Shown: positions 1-9,652 of the stretch, piece after piece
Numbering within the stretch: the stretch's first letter is position 1
Layout: the number at the start of each line of letters is the position of its first letter
NCBI RefSeq assembly: GCF_002933395.1
Contig: NZ_PKFN01000014.1
Location: 84,072-148,071, forward strand
Direction of reading: 5' to 3'
DNA: 64,000 nucleotides
Origin: Yoonia maritima
Lineage (GTDB): Bacteria > Pseudomonadota > Alphaproteobacteria > Rhodobacterales > Rhodobacteraceae
Position numbers and translations under genes: made by a program
The notes under the pieces: generated by a model
Seen by the model: only the letters and a program-made list of their open reading frames with translations
Told to the model about the DNA's origin: nothing
Databases searched by the model: none

Positions 1-506
1 CGATCATGAAGCATGAAACCCTCTGCAGCGACTTGAATGATTTCGCCTGCTTTGGTGCCGGGCACTGGGGCTTCAAACATCGCTTGGTGAACTTTCGGAT
101 CGAACTTGTCACCAACTTCGGGAACGATCGGGTCGATGCCGTGTTTCTTAAATACGCTGATCAATTCGCGCATCGTCAGTTCAACACCTTCAAGCAACGC
201 AGCATTCGTTTCTTTATCAGATTCCTCTACTGACTGAAGTGCGCGGCGCATGTTGTCGTAAACTGGCAGCATATCGCGGGCGAGTTTCGATCCACCGTAA
301 TTTTCGGCCTCGCGACGGTCACGGTCGGACCGTTTGCGCATATTCTCCGCATCAGCCAAGGCGCGCATGAACTTGTCTTTCAGTTCATCCCGCTCTGCAC
401 GCAATGCTTCTATTTCTTCAAAACCAGCTTCTGCAGCGAAATCCATTTCATCGCCTTCAGCAGCGAGTTCATCAAGGCTTTGCAGTTGCTCTTCGTTGTC
501 AGCCAT
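1..506 (-). CDS. grpE: GrpE nucleotide exchange factor (3' end outside window)
   Basis: GrpE is the ADP/ATP exchange factor of the DnaK chaperone in the cytosol. The reverse strand from the ATG at 506 reads an acidic N-terminus (MADNEEQLQSLDEL), a long charged helix (about residues 30-80, with ALADAENMRKRSDRDR) and the C-terminal beta domain with VGDKFDPKVHQAMFEAPVPG. About 168 codons are present and the last residues run off the window edge. It starts 12 bases downstream of hrcA, the classic heat-shock order. No CIRCE repeat was seen, so regulation by HrcA in cis is inferred only from neighbourhood. Confidence 0.95.
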   Translation of the reverse strand, partial: MADNEEQLQSLDELAAEGDEMDFAAEAGFEEIEALRAERDELKDKFMRALADAENMRKRSDRDRREAENYGGSKLARDMLPVYDNMRRALQSVEESDKETNAALLEGVELTMRELISVFKKHGIDPIVPEVGDKFDPKVHQAMFEAPVPGTKAGEIIQVAAEGFMLHD

Positions 507-518
507 CAGTTTCTTCCT

Positions 519-1583
519 TTAGGAGCGGTCGGCAATAAGTTTGCCCACCAGCTGTGCAGTGTAGTTCACGATTGGAACGATCCGCCCATAGTTTAGACGT
601 GTCGGCCCGATGACGCCCACGGCGCCAATTATCTTACGGTCGGCGTTCATATAAGGAGAAACGACCAGAGAGGAACCCGAAAGTGAGAACAATTTGTTCT
701 CAGACCCAATAAAAATGCGTACACCATCGCCATCTTCGGCAAGATCAAGAAATTGTGCGATATCACGCTTGCGTTCAAGGTCATCAAACAGCGTGCGGAT
801 ACGCGCAAGATCAATTTCATTTTCGCCATCAGTCAGCAAATTTCCGCGGCCACGTACGATCAACCGTTCAGTAGATTCACCTTCGTTTTCCCAGAGCGCA
901 TAGCCATTCTCGACAAGATCAGCGGCAAGGCTGTCGATTTCTTGCCGGCGGGCTGCAATTTCACGCGATATGACTTTTCCAAGCTCCGACAGCGTGTGCC
1001 CTTCAGCAATTGCGTTCAGGAAATTCGCAGCCTCGCGCATTGAAGACGGTGTTTGTCCGGCGGGCGGCGTAAAGATACGGTTTTCGACATGACCATCAGC
1101 GAACACCAAAACAACAAGCGCCCGTTCCCGTGAAAGGCTAACGAAATCAATGTGTTTAATCGGTGCTTCATGTTTTGGCGTCAGAACAAGGCTCGCGCCT
1201 TGGGTCACGCCGGACAGAGCCTGCCCCACCTGATCCAACACAGACGCAACATCCCTGTCATTATCACCAAGGGTACGATCAATGGTTTGGCGATCTTTGC
1301 CATCTAGATCACCGACCTCTAGCAGACCGTCGACAAACATGCGCAGCCCCAGTTGCGTTGGAATGCGCCCTGCACTGACATGGGGGCTATCGAGTAATCC
1401 AAGGTATTCGAGATCCTGCATCACGTTGCGGATCGTTGCGGCGCTCACCTGTTCCGAAAAGTCGCGCGTCAGTGTTCTGGACCCAACTGGCGAACCACTT
1501 TCTAGGTATCCTTCGACGACACGACGGAACACTTCGCGCGAACGATCATTCATATCTGAAATATTGGGCGTCTGATCAGTCAT
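519..1583 (-). CDS. hrcA: HrcA heat-inducible transcription repressor
   Basis: A 354-residue protein with the HrcA layout: an N-terminal winged helix (about residues 10-85, with [24 protein letters not shown] and the following [13 protein letters not shown]), then a GAF-like and dimerisation region with [14 protein letters not shown] and a C-terminal [21 protein letters not shown]. HrcA represses groE and grpE/dnaK genes by binding CIRCE inverted repeats and needs GroEL for activity. It lies directly upstream of grpE and is divergent from rph, with 115 bases between the starts. I see no CIRCE element in that gap, so an autoregulatory site is not supported here. Confidence 0.95.
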   Translation of the reverse strand: MTDQTPNISDMNDRSREVFRRVVEGYLESGSPVGSRTLTRDFSEQVSAATIRNVMQDLEYLGLLDSPHVSAGRIPTQLGLRMFVDGLLEVGDLDGKDRQTIDRTLGDNDRDVASVLDQVGQALSGVTQGASLVLTPKHEAPIKHIDFVSLSRERALVVLVFADGHVENRIFTPPAGQTPSSMREAANFLNAIAEGHTLSELGKVISREIAARRQEIDSLAADLVENGYALWENEGESTERLIVRGRGNLLTDGENEIDLARIRTLFDDLERKRDIAQFLDLAEDGDGVRIFIGSENKLFSLSGSSLVVSPYMNADRKIIGAVGVIGPTRLNYGRIVPIVNYTAQLVGKLIADRS

Positions 1584-1698
1584 TTCACTCTCGGATAAAG
1601 GCTGGGCAATTAAAACGAAGTATGCCCGGGCGTCAATCGGGGTTGGATTTCATATGTTGGCAGCGTATCCCAACAGTACAAATAAAAGGAGTGACCCC

Positions 1699-2406
1699 AT
1701 GCGCCCATCCGGACGTCAAACAAACGAAATGCGTGAAGTATCCATTGAAACCAATGTGACCATGCATGCCGAAGGGTCCTGCCTTATTAAGTGTGGGAAC
1801 ACCCACGTATTGTGCACAGCAACCGTTGACGCACGCGTTCCGCCGTTTTTAAAGAATTCTGGCCTTGGCTGGGTCACTGCTGAATACGGCATGCTACCGC
1901 GCGCAACAAACACACGCATGCGCCGCGAAGCAAAGAACGGACAATCTGGTCGTACTCAGGAAATTCAGCGTCTAATCGGTAGGTCCCTGCGTGCGGGTGT
2001 CGATCGCGTTGCATTGGGCGAACGTCAGATCGTCATCGACTGCGATGTTATCCAAGCCGACGGCGGTACACGTTGTGCGTCAATCACCGGTGGTTGGGTT
2101 GCGCTGAAATTGGCCGTTCAAAAGCTAATGAAAGCTGGCGATGTCATTTCTGACCCGCTTGTCGATCCGGTCGCAGCGATTTCTTGCGGAATTTACGCAG
2201 GCCAAGAGGTTCTTGATCTGGACTACCCCGAAGATAGCGAAGCAGGCGTCGATGGCAACTTTGTCATGACTGCTGGTAAACTGGTCGAAGTACAGATGTC
2301 GGCCGAAGGATCGACATACTCGCGCGCGCAAATGAACGCTCTTTTGGATCTTGCGGAAAAAGGTGTATCAGAGCTGACAGCAATTCAATTGGCGGCGGTA
2401 AACTAA
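1699..2406 (+). CDS. rph: Ribonuclease PH
   Basis: A phosphorolytic 3'-5' exoribonuclease that trims tRNA 3' ends. The ATG at 1699 gives [17 protein letters not shown], the standard family start, preceded by AAAAGGA; an upstream in-frame start would add 15 unconserved residues. The 235-residue length fits the family (238 in E. coli). Hallmarks are [37 protein letters not shown] (phosphate-binding arginine) and the catalytic-site stretch [19 protein letters not shown]. Its stop overlaps the rdgB start (TAATG), so rph-rdgB-hemW form one operon. Confidence 0.96.
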   Translation: MRPSGRQTNEMREVSIETNVTMHAEGSCLIKCGNTHVLCTATVDARVPPFLKNSGLGWVTAEYGMLPRATNTRMRREAKNGQSGRTQEIQRLIGRSLRAGVDRVALGERQIVIDCDVIQADGGTRCASITGGWVALKLAVQKLMKAGDVISDPLVDPVAAISCGIYAGQEVLDLDYPEDSEAGVDGNFVMTAGKLVEVQMSAEGSTYSRAQMNALLDLAEKGVSELTAIQLAAVN

Positions 2407-3014
2407 TGCGCAAATTTGATGGCAAAGAACTGGTCATCGCGACCCACAACAAAGGGAAGCTCGCTGAAATGATGGCGCTTCTCTCGCCGTTTGGCGTGAC
2501 TTTGACGTCAAACGATGACCACGGTCTGCCAGAGCCAGAAGAAACAGAAACTACCTTTGTTGGCAACGCGCGGATCAAAGCGCATGCCGCGGCTAAGGCA
2601 ACAGGCCTTCCAGCGCTAGCCGATGACAGCGGCATTGAAATTGACGGGCTGAATGGCGCGCCTGGTGTATATACCGCTGATTGGGCGGAAACCCCCAACG
2701 GCCGCGATTTTAAAATGGCAATGGAGCGCAGTTGGGCCGAGTTAGAGTCTGTTTCTGCCCCATATCCACGTACTGCGCGGTTCTGTTGTACACTTGTTTT
2801 GGCGTGGCCAGACGGCCACGATGAGGTGTTCCCCGGTGTAATGCCGGGCCAAGTTGTTTGGCCCATGCGCGGCGAACAAGGCCACGGGTACGACCCAATT
2901 TTCCAACCGGACGGGTACGATATCACCTTTGGCGAAATGGATAGCAGCGAAAAGAATAAGATCAGCCACCGAGCTGATGCTTTCCAAAAACTCGTCGCAG
3001 GTTGCTTTGCCTGA
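2406..3014 (+). CDS. rdgB: RdgB/HAM1 family dITP/XTP pyrophosphatase
   Basis: A 202-residue housecleaning enzyme that hydrolyses dITP, ITP and XTP to monophosphates, keeping deaminated purines out of DNA and RNA. Family signatures seen are IATHNKGKLAEM near residue 11, the ADDSGIEIDGLNGAPGVYTA active-site segment around 75-95, and GHGYDPIFQP around 160. Start and stop are fixed by the TAATG overlap with rph and by the following hemW. The hemW reading frame begins inside its last 38 bases. Confidence 0.95.
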   Translation: MRKFDGKELVIATHNKGKLAEMMALLSPFGVTLTSNDDHGLPEPEETETTFVGNARIKAHAAAKATGLPALADDSGIEIDGLNGAPGVYTADWAETPNGRDFKMAMERSWAELESVSAPYPRTARFCCTLVLAWPDGHDEVFPGVMPGQVVWPMRGEQGHGYDPIFQPDGYDITFGEMDSSEKNKISHRADAFQKLVAGCFA

Positions 3015-4164
3015 GGATTGGGAACACGGGGGTTTTGGGCTATATATCCACTGGCCGTTCTGCCAAGCCAAATGCCCCTATTGCGATTTCAACAGCCACG
3101 TCGTTTCCAAGATTGATCAAAAATCTTGGCAATCGGCGTACCTAAGCGAAATCGAACGCATCGGTGCGGAAACCCAAGGCCGCATCTTGCGTTCCGTGTT
3201 TTTTGGTGGCGGCACGCCCAGCATGATGGACCCTGATTTGGTCGACGCGATCCTGACAAAGGTCCGCGCGACCTGGTCAATGGCCAACGATATTGAAATT
3301 ACGCTCGAGGCGAACCCAACTTCAGTCGAGGCTGGACGCTTTGTCGGATACCGTCAGGCCGGCGTTAACCGTGTTTCGATGGGAATTCAGGCCCTAAATG
3401 ACAAAGATTTGCGTGCCCTAGGTCGCCTTCACACCGCTCAGGAGGCTCTGACGGCCTTCAGCACGGCCAGAGAGACGTTCGATCGGGTCAGTTTTGACCT
3501 CATTTATGCTCGTCAGGGGCAAACTTTGTCAGATTGGCGTGACGAATTGAACCAGGCATTGGGTTTAGCGATTGATCACCTATCGCTATATCAACTTACA
3601 ATTGAAGACGGCACTGCATTTGGCGACCGTTATGCCGCTGGAAAACTTCGCGGATTGCCGGACGATGATGTCGCTGCCGACATGTACGCCCTAACCCAAG
3701 ATGTTTGCGGTGCTGCAAATTTCGCGGGCTACGAAGTCTCCAACCACGCACGTCCCGGCTGCGAAAGTATCCACAATAAGATCTATTGGAGCTATGGCGA
3801 CTACGCAGGAATTGGTCCCGGTGCGCACGGTCGACTAACCTTAAACGGAAATCGTTTTGCGACCGAAGCACCATCAGCACCGATGAATTGGCTATCGCAG
3901 GTCAATCGAACGGGGAATGGGGATTCCGAACGTACCGCCCTATCGGCTGAAGATCAGCAATCAGAAATGCTATTGATGGGTATGCGCTTACGCGAAGGCG
4001 TTGATCTAAAACGAATTTCTGCCGCAAGTACTGATATATTTCATCGTAAAATAAAATATTTACGTGAACTAGGAATGGTCGATGTGGCTGAGGGCAGACT
4101 TCTGCTCACTCCAGAAGGCCGCCCCGTCCTTAACGCTGTATTACGCGAGCTATTGGGCGCTTAA
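2977..4164 (+). CDS. hemW: HemW-type radical SAM heme chaperone
   Basis: A radical SAM protein of the HemN/HemW group. The N-terminal YIHWPFC-x3-C-x2-C cluster motif (Cys29, Cys33, Cys36 from the chosen start) binds the Fe-S cluster. GGGTPS, EANPTSVE and RVSMGIQA follow as SAM-site segments, then a HemW C-terminal domain. At about 395 residues without an N-terminal extension it matches HemW (heme trafficking), not oxygen-independent coproporphyrinogen oxidase HemN. The start is uncertain: the ATG at 2977 overlaps rdgB, and a TTG at the LPEDW codons is possible. Its 3' end overlaps parB (convergent) by four bases. Confidence 0.9.
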   Translation: MLSKNSSQVALPEDWEHGGFGLYIHWPFCQAKCPYCDFNSHVVSKIDQKSWQSAYLSEIERIGAETQGRILRSVFFGGGTPSMMDPDLVDAILTKVRATWSMANDIEITLEANPTSVEAGRFVGYRQAGVNRVSMGIQALNDKDLRALGRLHTAQEALTAFSTARETFDRVSFDLIYARQGQTLSDWRDELNQALGLAIDHLSLYQLTIEDGTAFGDRYAAGKLRGLPDDDVAADMYALTQDVCGAANFAGYEVSNHARPGCESIHNKIYWSYGDYAGIGPGAHGRLTLNGNRFATEAPSAPMNWLSQVNRTGNGDSERTALSAEDQQSEMLLMGMRLREGVDLKRISAASTDIFHRKIKYLRELGMVDVAEGRLLLTPEGRPVLNAVLRELLGA

Positions 4165-5048
4165 CCGCCCGATAATGCACGTAAAAGATCATCCAACTCA
4201 TCAAGAGATTTATAACCAATCGTCATCTTACCACCGTCGTCACCTTCTTTATGATCAATCGTGACTTTCATCCGAAGGGTCGCTGTGAGTTCTTTTTCAA
4301 TTTGGACTGTATCAGCGTCTTTCTGCGACTTGCCTGACGACTTGGGCTTCGTCTTTAATGTCGGCCCCTGCTTGGCAAGCTTCTCAGTTTCTCGAACAGA
4401 AAGATTACGGTGAATAACTTCGCGGGCAATTTCAACCGCGCGTTCATGACCAACTAATGCTCGCGCATGACCAGCAGAAATTTGACCTTGAACAAGGTAA
4501 TCCAAAACCTCGTCAGGAAGGTTAAGCAAACGCAAAAAGTTCGCGATATGGCTGCGGCTTTTGCCAAGCGCCGTCGCAAGCTGTTCCTGAGTATGACCAA
4601 AACGGTCCATCAGCTGACGATAACCTGCCGCTTCATCCACTGCGTTCAGGTCCGCACGTTGAATATTCTCAATAATCGCAACTTCGAGGACTTCTGTGTC
4701 GGTATATTCACGCAGAAGAACGGGAATTTCATGCAATTTGGCGATCTGGGCTGCTCGCCAGCGACGCTCGCCAGCGACGATTTCGTAGGTATCAGCATTT
4801 TTAGGAGACTTACGAACGATCAAAGGCTGAATAATGCCCTTTTCAGCGATCGAAGAAGCCAAATCATTAAGCGCATCTTCACCAAAAGTACGACGCGGTT
4901 GATCAGGGTTAGGAACGATATGCTCAACTGGAACCAGTAAATCAGGACGACGGGGCGTATCGACTGCAGCATCTTCTGGCGCAACGTCCGACATCAAAGC
5001 CGACAAACCACGACCCAAACCACGAGATTTCTTTGCGTTACTTGCCAT
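4161..5048 (-). CDS. parB: Chromosome partitioning protein ParB
   Basis: The ParB CTPase/DNA clamp binds parS and spreads to organise the origin region. The 295-residue protein starts with a basic arm (KKSRGLGRGLSALM), then a CTP-binding domain with VEHIVPNPDQPRRTF, GERRWRAAQ and ENIQRADLN (GERR and ENxQR boxes), the helix-turn-helix around 145-190 (LATALGKSRSHIANFLRLLNLP) and a C-terminal dimerisation tail. It follows parA by three bases. Two exact parS sites occur 1.4 and 3.3 kb upstream (6415 and 8324). Confidence 0.97.
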   Translation of the reverse strand: MASNAKKSRGLGRGLSALMSDVAPEDAAVDTPRRPDLLVPVEHIVPNPDQPRRTFGEDALNDLASSIAEKGIIQPLIVRKSPKNADTYEIVAGERRWRAAQIAKLHEIPVLLREYTDTEVLEVAIIENIQRADLNAVDEAAGYRQLMDRFGHTQEQLATALGKSRSHIANFLRLLNLPDEVLDYLVQGQISAGHARALVGHERAVEIAREVIHRNLSVRETEKLAKQGPTLKTKPKSSGKSQKDADTVQIEKELTATLRMKVTIDHKEGDDGGKMTIGYKSLDELDDLLRALSGG

Positions 5049-5051
5049 GCT

Positions 5052-5849
5052 CTAAGCCCTTTTTTTCTTAGCTTTATTAATGACTTCCTTGGCCAGCGCA
5101 CGGTATGCGACGGCACCTTTTGACGCGCTATCATATTCAATCACGGGAAGCGCAAACGATGGTGCCTCACTTAGACGCACATTACGCGGAATAACCGTTT
5201 TAAATACCATATCACCCATATTTTCACGGGCGTCATCTTCGACCTGAATTGATAGGTTGTTACGACGATCATACATCGTTAGGACGATTCCTTCGATGCG
5301 GAGATCGGGGTTTGCAGTTTGACGCACATCCCGGACAGTCAAAATTAGTTGTGACAGTCCTTCTAATGCAAAAAATTCACTTTGAAGCGGCACTAGAATG
5401 GAATGTGCAGCCACCATCGCATTTACCGTCAATATATTGAGAGAAGGAGGGCAATCAATCAATATATAGTCGTATTTTCCTACGGCTTCGCTCGCCTCTT
5501 CTAACACATACCGAAGCAAAAAACTGCGCTTTTCGTTATCAATCAGCTCTAAATCCGCCGAACTTAGGTCTGTTGTAGCCGGAATGATGAACAGGTTTTT
5601 AACAGACGTGTTCAATGCCGCTTCGTCTAAGCTCGCGTCGCCAGATAGAAGGTCATATGTTGTGATATCACGCTGGTCTTGTTCTATACCTAGTCCCGTT
5701 GACGCGTTACCTTGCGGATCAAGATCGATCAAAAGTACTTTTTTTCGCTGCTCGGCCAAAGCAGCACCTAGATTAATTGTCGTGGTCGTCTTTCCGACGC
5801 CGCCCTTCTGGTTCGCAATAGCGATAATTTTGCAGTCATTCGCTGACAC
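5052..5849 (-). CDS. parA: Chromosome partitioning ATPase ParA
   Basis: A 265-residue deviant Walker ATPase that drives segregation of the ParB-parS complex. The KGGVGKTTTTINL motif at about residues 14-26 is the deviant Walker A, LLIDLDPQGNASTGLG is A', and DYILIDCPPSL is Walker B. The start codon overlaps the 3' end of rsmG by 14 bases, so rsmG-parA-parB are translationally packed in the order common to alphaproteobacteria. Confidence 0.97.
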   Translation of the reverse strand: MSANDCKIIAIANQKGGVGKTTTTINLGAALAEQRKKVLLIDLDPQGNASTGLGIEQDQRDITTYDLLSGDASLDEAALNTSVKNLFIIPATTDLSSADLELIDNEKRSFLLRYVLEEASEAVGKYDYILIDCPPSLNILTVNAMVAAHSILVPLQSEFFALEGLSQLILTVRDVRQTANPDLRIEGIVLTMYDRRNNLSIQVEDDARENMGDMVFKTVIPRNVRLSEAPSFALPVIEYDSASKGAVAYRALAKEVINKAKKKRA

Positions 5850-6456
5850 GGGATATCCCTTTTACGATAAGAATTTGACCACCAAGATCGGTTAAACTTG
5901 TGGCTTCTTCAAGCTCAAAGCACCAGTTCTTATGTGCATCGGCAATTTCTTCCCCGGCCTTTTTTCCTTTGTGAAGGATGGCTTTACCGTCGTCTTTTAA
6001 ATGACGCGAAACTAGAGGAAATAGTGTAGATAGGGTACTGAGAGCACGGGCAGATACTATATCTGCCCCTTGTTGTTCTGCATTTTCAATTCTCTCAGCA
6101 AGAACTTTAACATTCAGATCCAGTTCACGCGCAGCCGTACGAAGAAAAGTAGCCTTGCGTTGGTCACTTTCAATAAGGGTAAAATTTGCATCTGGCTGCT
6201 GTGATTTACCAATGATGGCCATCACGATGCCGGGGAATCCCCCTCCGCTGCCGATATCCACCCATTTTTTATAGGTTTGTGGTGCAAATTTATATATCTG
6301 TGCAGAATCAACAATATGGCGATCCCACAAATCAGGGATCGTAGTCGGCGATATAAGGTTTATTTTTGGAGTCCATTTTCGAACTAGGTCAGAAAACCGT
6401 TGCAAGTCTTCATATGTTTCACGTGAAACATTAACGCCACCAACATCGATAGTCAT
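5836..6456 (-). CDS. rsmG: 16S rRNA (guanine527-N7)-methyltransferase RsmG
   Basis: A 206-residue SAM-dependent methyltransferase modifying G527 of 16S rRNA. The SAM-binding glycine motif WVDIGSGGGFPGIVMA lies near residue 68, followed by LIESDQRKATFLRTA and the DIVSARALS motif. Residues NVSRET at 9-14 are encoded by a perfect parS palindrome (6415-6430), so the protein N-terminus and the segregation site share the same bases. It lies between mnmG (3-base gap) and parA. Confidence 0.95.
   Translation of the reverse strand: MTIDVGGVNVSRETYEDLQRFSDLVRKWTPKINLISPTTIPDLWDRHIVDSAQIYKFAPQTYKKWVDIGSGGGFPGIVMAIIGKSQQPDANFTLIESDQRKATFLRTAARELDLNVKVLAERIENAEQQGADIVSARALSTLSTLFPLVSRHLKDDGKAILHKGKKAGEEIADAHKNWCFELEEATSLTDLGGQILIVKGISRVSE
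6415..6430. promoter_or_regulatory. parS centromere site inside rsmG
   Basis: The sequence TGTTTCACGTGAAACA is a perfect 16-bp palindrome identical to the widely conserved parS consensus. It sits at codons 9-14 of rsmG, within 1.4 kb of parB and about 5 kb from the proposed origin. ParB should load here. Confidence 0.93.
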
Positions 6457-6459
6457 AAA

Positions 6460-8340
6460 TTAACTTCCTGTATTGGCTTGTTGATTTCGCTTAATCATGC
6501 TGACAATCAACATCAGTGCTGCCGGTGTCATCCCTTCAATACGTCCAGCCTGTGCAATTGTGGCTGGTCGTGCCGTTTCAAGTTTACTAGCCAGCTCATT
6601 TGATAGCCCCCGCACACCCGAATACTTAAGATTATCTGGAATAATCTGCATTTCGTCACGTTCCAAAGCAGCGATATCGCGCTCTTGTCGCGCAACGTAG
6701 TGTGCATACAACGCATCTTTCTTAATTTGATCTCTCACATCAGGTTCAATTACCGAAACTTCTGGTGAGATCTTTTCAAGTTGTGAAAAATCGAAATCAG
6801 TAAGTGCTAATGCATCCAAGGCTGACCGCCGCGGTCCATCAGGATTCAACTTTGCTCCCTCCCCCGAAATCTGTCGTGAAGAAAGGGAAATTTTAGTTAA
6901 CAAAGACTGTGCTGATTGGATTTTCTCCATCTTTTTCGAAAATGCTGCCCAACGGAGGTCATCCACGCATCCTAATTCATATCCGAAGGCCGTAAGCCTC
7001 TGGTCAGCATTGTCTGCACGTAAAGACAGCCTAAACTCCGCCCGAGAAGTAAACATGCGGTACGGCTCCGAAACTCCACGTGTAATTAAGTCATCAACCA
7101 TCACACCTATATAAGATTGCCGACGACTAAATGTAACTGGCTCGCGACCCTTGGCGTACGCTGCGGCATTTAATCCTGCTACAAGTCCCTGAGCTGCTGC
7201 TTCTTCATAGCCTGTAGTACCATTAATTTGGCCTGCCAAATAGAGCCCGGGGACATCCCGCAATTCTAATGTTGGTCTTAATGATCGCGGGTCAACGTAG
7301 TCGTATTCAATCGCGTAGCCAGGTTGCAAAATTGTTGTGTTTTCAAGACCATAGATCGAATGAACATAGTCTTCTTGCACATCTTCCGGCAATGACGTTG
7401 AAATACCGTTAGGATAAACGGTGTGGTCATTAACTCCTTCGGGTTCCAGAAATATCTGATGCGAAGTCTTATCTGCAAACCTTACAACCTTATCCTCAAT
7501 AGAAGGACAATACCGAGGGCCCACCCCATCGATATGACCACCGTACATTGCAGATCTGCCTAAGTTCGCCCGGATGATGTCGTGTGTTTTTTCATTTGTA
7601 TGCGTAATTCCGCAATCAATTTGGGGAGCAAATACGCCGGTAGACATGAAAGAAAACAGGGTTGGTTCAGCATCGGTTGGCTGGGCCTCTAGTAAGTCCC
7701 ACCGAATTGTTCGGCCATCTAACCGGGGCGGCGTCCCCGTTTTTAAACGACCTAACGGGAGATTAAAACTATCCAAGCGCTCTGCCATTTTCACCGACGG
7801 TTTATCCCCCATCCGGCCACCCGGACGTGACACGTCACCAATGTGAATGACACCCCTTAAAAAAGTACCCGTTGTAAGAATCACACTGCTGGCGGTCAAA
7901 CGTGCGTCATCTGACATGACAACACCGCCAACACGATCGCCGTCCATAATCAAATCAGTTGCTTCACCTTCAATGATTTTTAGGTTTTTTACTAGATCTA
8001 GCTCAGCTTGCATTGTTGTGCGGTATATTTCGCGGTCGGCTTGCGCGCGGGGGCCCTGCACAGCTGGTCCCTTTTTGCGGTTTAGTAGACGGAATTGGAT
8101 ACCAGCCCGATCAGCAACACGTGCCATAACGCCGTCCAGCGCATCAATTTCACGGACAAGATGCCCTTTTCCAAGCCCACCGATCGCTGGGTTACAGGAC
8201 ATCACCCCAATTGACTGTTTTGTCAGCGTAATAAGCGCAGTACGTGCGCCCATCCTCGCAGATGCATGCGCGGCTTCGGCGCCCGCATGACCGCCACCAA
8301 TAACTATTACGTCGAAGTCATGATGTTTCACGTGAAACAC
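6460..8340 (-). CDS. mnmG: tRNA uridine-34 carboxymethylaminomethyl modification enzyme MnmG (GidA)
   Basis: The FAD-binding partner of MnmE, which together install the cmnm5 group on U34 of tRNAs such as tRNA-Lys(UUU). The GTG at 8340 gives [24 protein letters not shown] with the FAD dinucleotide motif GGGHAG at residues 15-20. [30 protein letters not shown] and the [12 protein letters not shown] segment are family signatures. The start is ambiguous: a TTG 18 bases upstream and a second GTG nine bases downstream are alternatives. The start region carries a perfect parS site. The chosen start lies three bases beyond the mnmE stop codon, so the two genes are translationally coupled. Confidence 0.95.
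   Translation of the reverse strand: MFHVKHHDFDVIVIGGGHAGAEAAHASARMGARTALITLTKQSIGVMSCNPAIGGLGKGHLVREIDALDGVMARVADRAGIQFRLLNRKKGPAVQGPRAQADREIYRTTMQAELDLVKNLKIIEGEATDLIMDGDRVGGVVMSDDARLTASSVILTTGTFLRGVIHIGDVSRPGGRMGDKPSVKMAERLDSFNLPLGRLKTGTPPRLDGRTIRWDLLEAQPTDAEPTLFSFMSTGVFAPQIDCGITHTNEKTHDIIRANLGRSAMYGGHIDGVGPRYCPSIEDKVVRFADKTSHQIFLEPEGVNDHTVYPNGISTSLPEDVQEDYVHSIYGLENTTILQPGYAIEYDYVDPRSLRPTLELRDVPGLYLAGQINGTTGYEEAAAQGLVAGLNAAAYAKGREPVTFSRRQSYIGVMVDDLITRGVSEPYRMFTSRAEFRLSLRADNADQRLTAFGYELGCVDDLRWAAFSKKMEKIQSAQSLLTKISLSSRQISGEGAKLNPDGPRRSALDALALTDFDFSQLEKISPEVSVIEPDVRDQIKKDALYAHYVARQERDIAALERDEMQIIPDNLKYSGVRGLSNELASKLETARPATIAQAGRIEGMTPAALMLIVSMIKRNQQANTGS
8324..8339. promoter_or_regulatory. 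parS centromere site at the mnmG start
   Basis: A second perfect copy of TGTTTCACGTGAAACA, overlapping the mnmG start codon (codons for FHVKH). With the copy at 6415 this gives two sites 1.9 kb apart, both about 3-5 kb from the proposed oriC. Confidence 0.93.
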
Positions 8341-8342
8341 TC

Positions 8343-9623
8343 CTATTTGCCTATGCAAAAACTGGAAAAGATCTCATCAAGAAGTTGTTCTACATCAACA
8401 CGACCTACAAGGCTATCCACTGCGCGAATAGCAGAACGAAGTTCTTCAGCAGTCAAATCGGTCATTCCATGCTGCACATCCAAATCTGCTTCGGCGGCGT
8501 CTAGATAACGAATTGCATTCACCATCGCGACGCGATGCCGTTCACGCATTGCTATACCAACGGAACCAACACGATCTTTCAAAATATCAGATATTTTAGA
8601 AACTAGTATATCAACGCCGTCTCCGGTTTTACCAGAGACCGCCAACCCTTCGCCTCGTTCAATATCCGCTTTTGAGCGCACTATGATGTCGCTAACATCG
8701 ATATATTGAGGCTCTAGATCACCTGGCAACAACATATGGACACGAATATCTGCCTGTTCTGCTCGCTCTTTGGCCCGTTGAACGCCAATACCTTCTACAA
8801 CGTCATCTGTATCGCGAAGGCCCGCTGTATCCAAAAGTGTCACCGCAAGCCCATCCAAATCAAGTCTAACTTCGATGACGTCCCGCGTCGTACCCGCAAT
8901 TTCAGATGTAATGGCAACTTCTCGGCCAGCTAGCCGATTAAGCAGCGTCGATTTACCAACGTTAGGTGCACCAATAATTGCTACTTCGAAACCGTCTCGC
9001 AAACGTTCGGCGATCCGCACGCCTTCTGCTTCGCGCCGCATCTGAGATTTGACTTCGCCGATCAATTCCAAGACTTCGGGCGCAACATCGACTGGCACTT
9101 CTTCGTCTGCAAAGTCGATCGTCGCTTCCAATAACGCAGCAGCACGAATCAATTTTTTACGCCACCCTTCCGCCAGATCACCTAACGCCCCCGAAAAAAC
9201 CCGAACAGCCTGCTTGCGCTGACTTTCAGTTTCGGCATCAATCAGATCGGCGAGGCCTTCAACCTGCGCCAAATCCAAACGCCCGTTATCAAGCGCGCGG
9301 CGCGTAAATTCACCTGGTTCGGCCTGCCGAAGTTCTGGATCATTCCCCAGAACAGTCAATACGGCACTAACGACAGCAGGGCTGCCGTGCAAATGAAGCT
9401 CAACAACCTCTTCGCCAGTAAAACTTTTCCCCTCAGAGAACCGAAGGACCAAAGCCTCGTCCAATAATTGCCCATCAAGATCAGAAAGCACGCGAACACC
9501 GCGGCTGACAGGTACTTTCCCCATCAGCCTTTCGGCAGCTTTCACCGCGTCTGATCCTGACAAACGGACCACGGCCACACCGGCCCGGCCCTTCGCAGTT
9601 GCTAAGGCAAAAATCGTATCCAT
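8343..9623 (-). CDS. mnmE: tRNA modification GTPase MnmE (TrmE)
   Basis: A 426-residue GTPase that works with MnmG on U34 of tRNA. It has an N-terminal tetrahydrofolate-binding domain (about 1-115, starting [22 protein letters not shown]), a helical domain, an inserted G domain with P-loop [13 protein letters not shown] near 220 and [10 protein letters not shown], and the diagnostic C-terminal FCIGK with the conserved cysteine. mnmG starts three bases downstream. Confidence 0.96.
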   Translation of the reverse strand: MDTIFALATAKGRAGVAVVRLSGSDAVKAAERLMGKVPVSRGVRVLSDLDGQLLDEALVLRFSEGKSFTGEEVVELHLHGSPAVVSAVLTVLGNDPELRQAEPGEFTRRALDNGRLDLAQVEGLADLIDAETESQRKQAVRVFSGALGDLAEGWRKKLIRAAALLEATIDFADEEVPVDVAPEVLELIGEVKSQMRREAEGVRIAERLRDGFEVAIIGAPNVGKSTLLNRLAGREVAITSEIAGTTRDVIEVRLDLDGLAVTLLDTAGLRDTDDVVEGIGVQRAKERAEQADIRVHMLLPGDLEPQYIDVSDIIVRSKADIERGEGLAVSGKTGDGVDILVSKISDILKDRVGSVGIAMRERHRVAMVNAIRYLDAAEADLDVQHGMTDLTAEELRSAIRAVDSLVGRVDVEQLLDEIFSSFCIGK

Positions 9624-9652
9624 AAATCAACCCATTGTATTATAACAATAAG

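Noticed and set aside
1584..1698. Possible CIRCE operator between hrcA and rph
   Set aside because: No TTAGCACTC-N9-GAGTGCTAA type inverted repeat is present.
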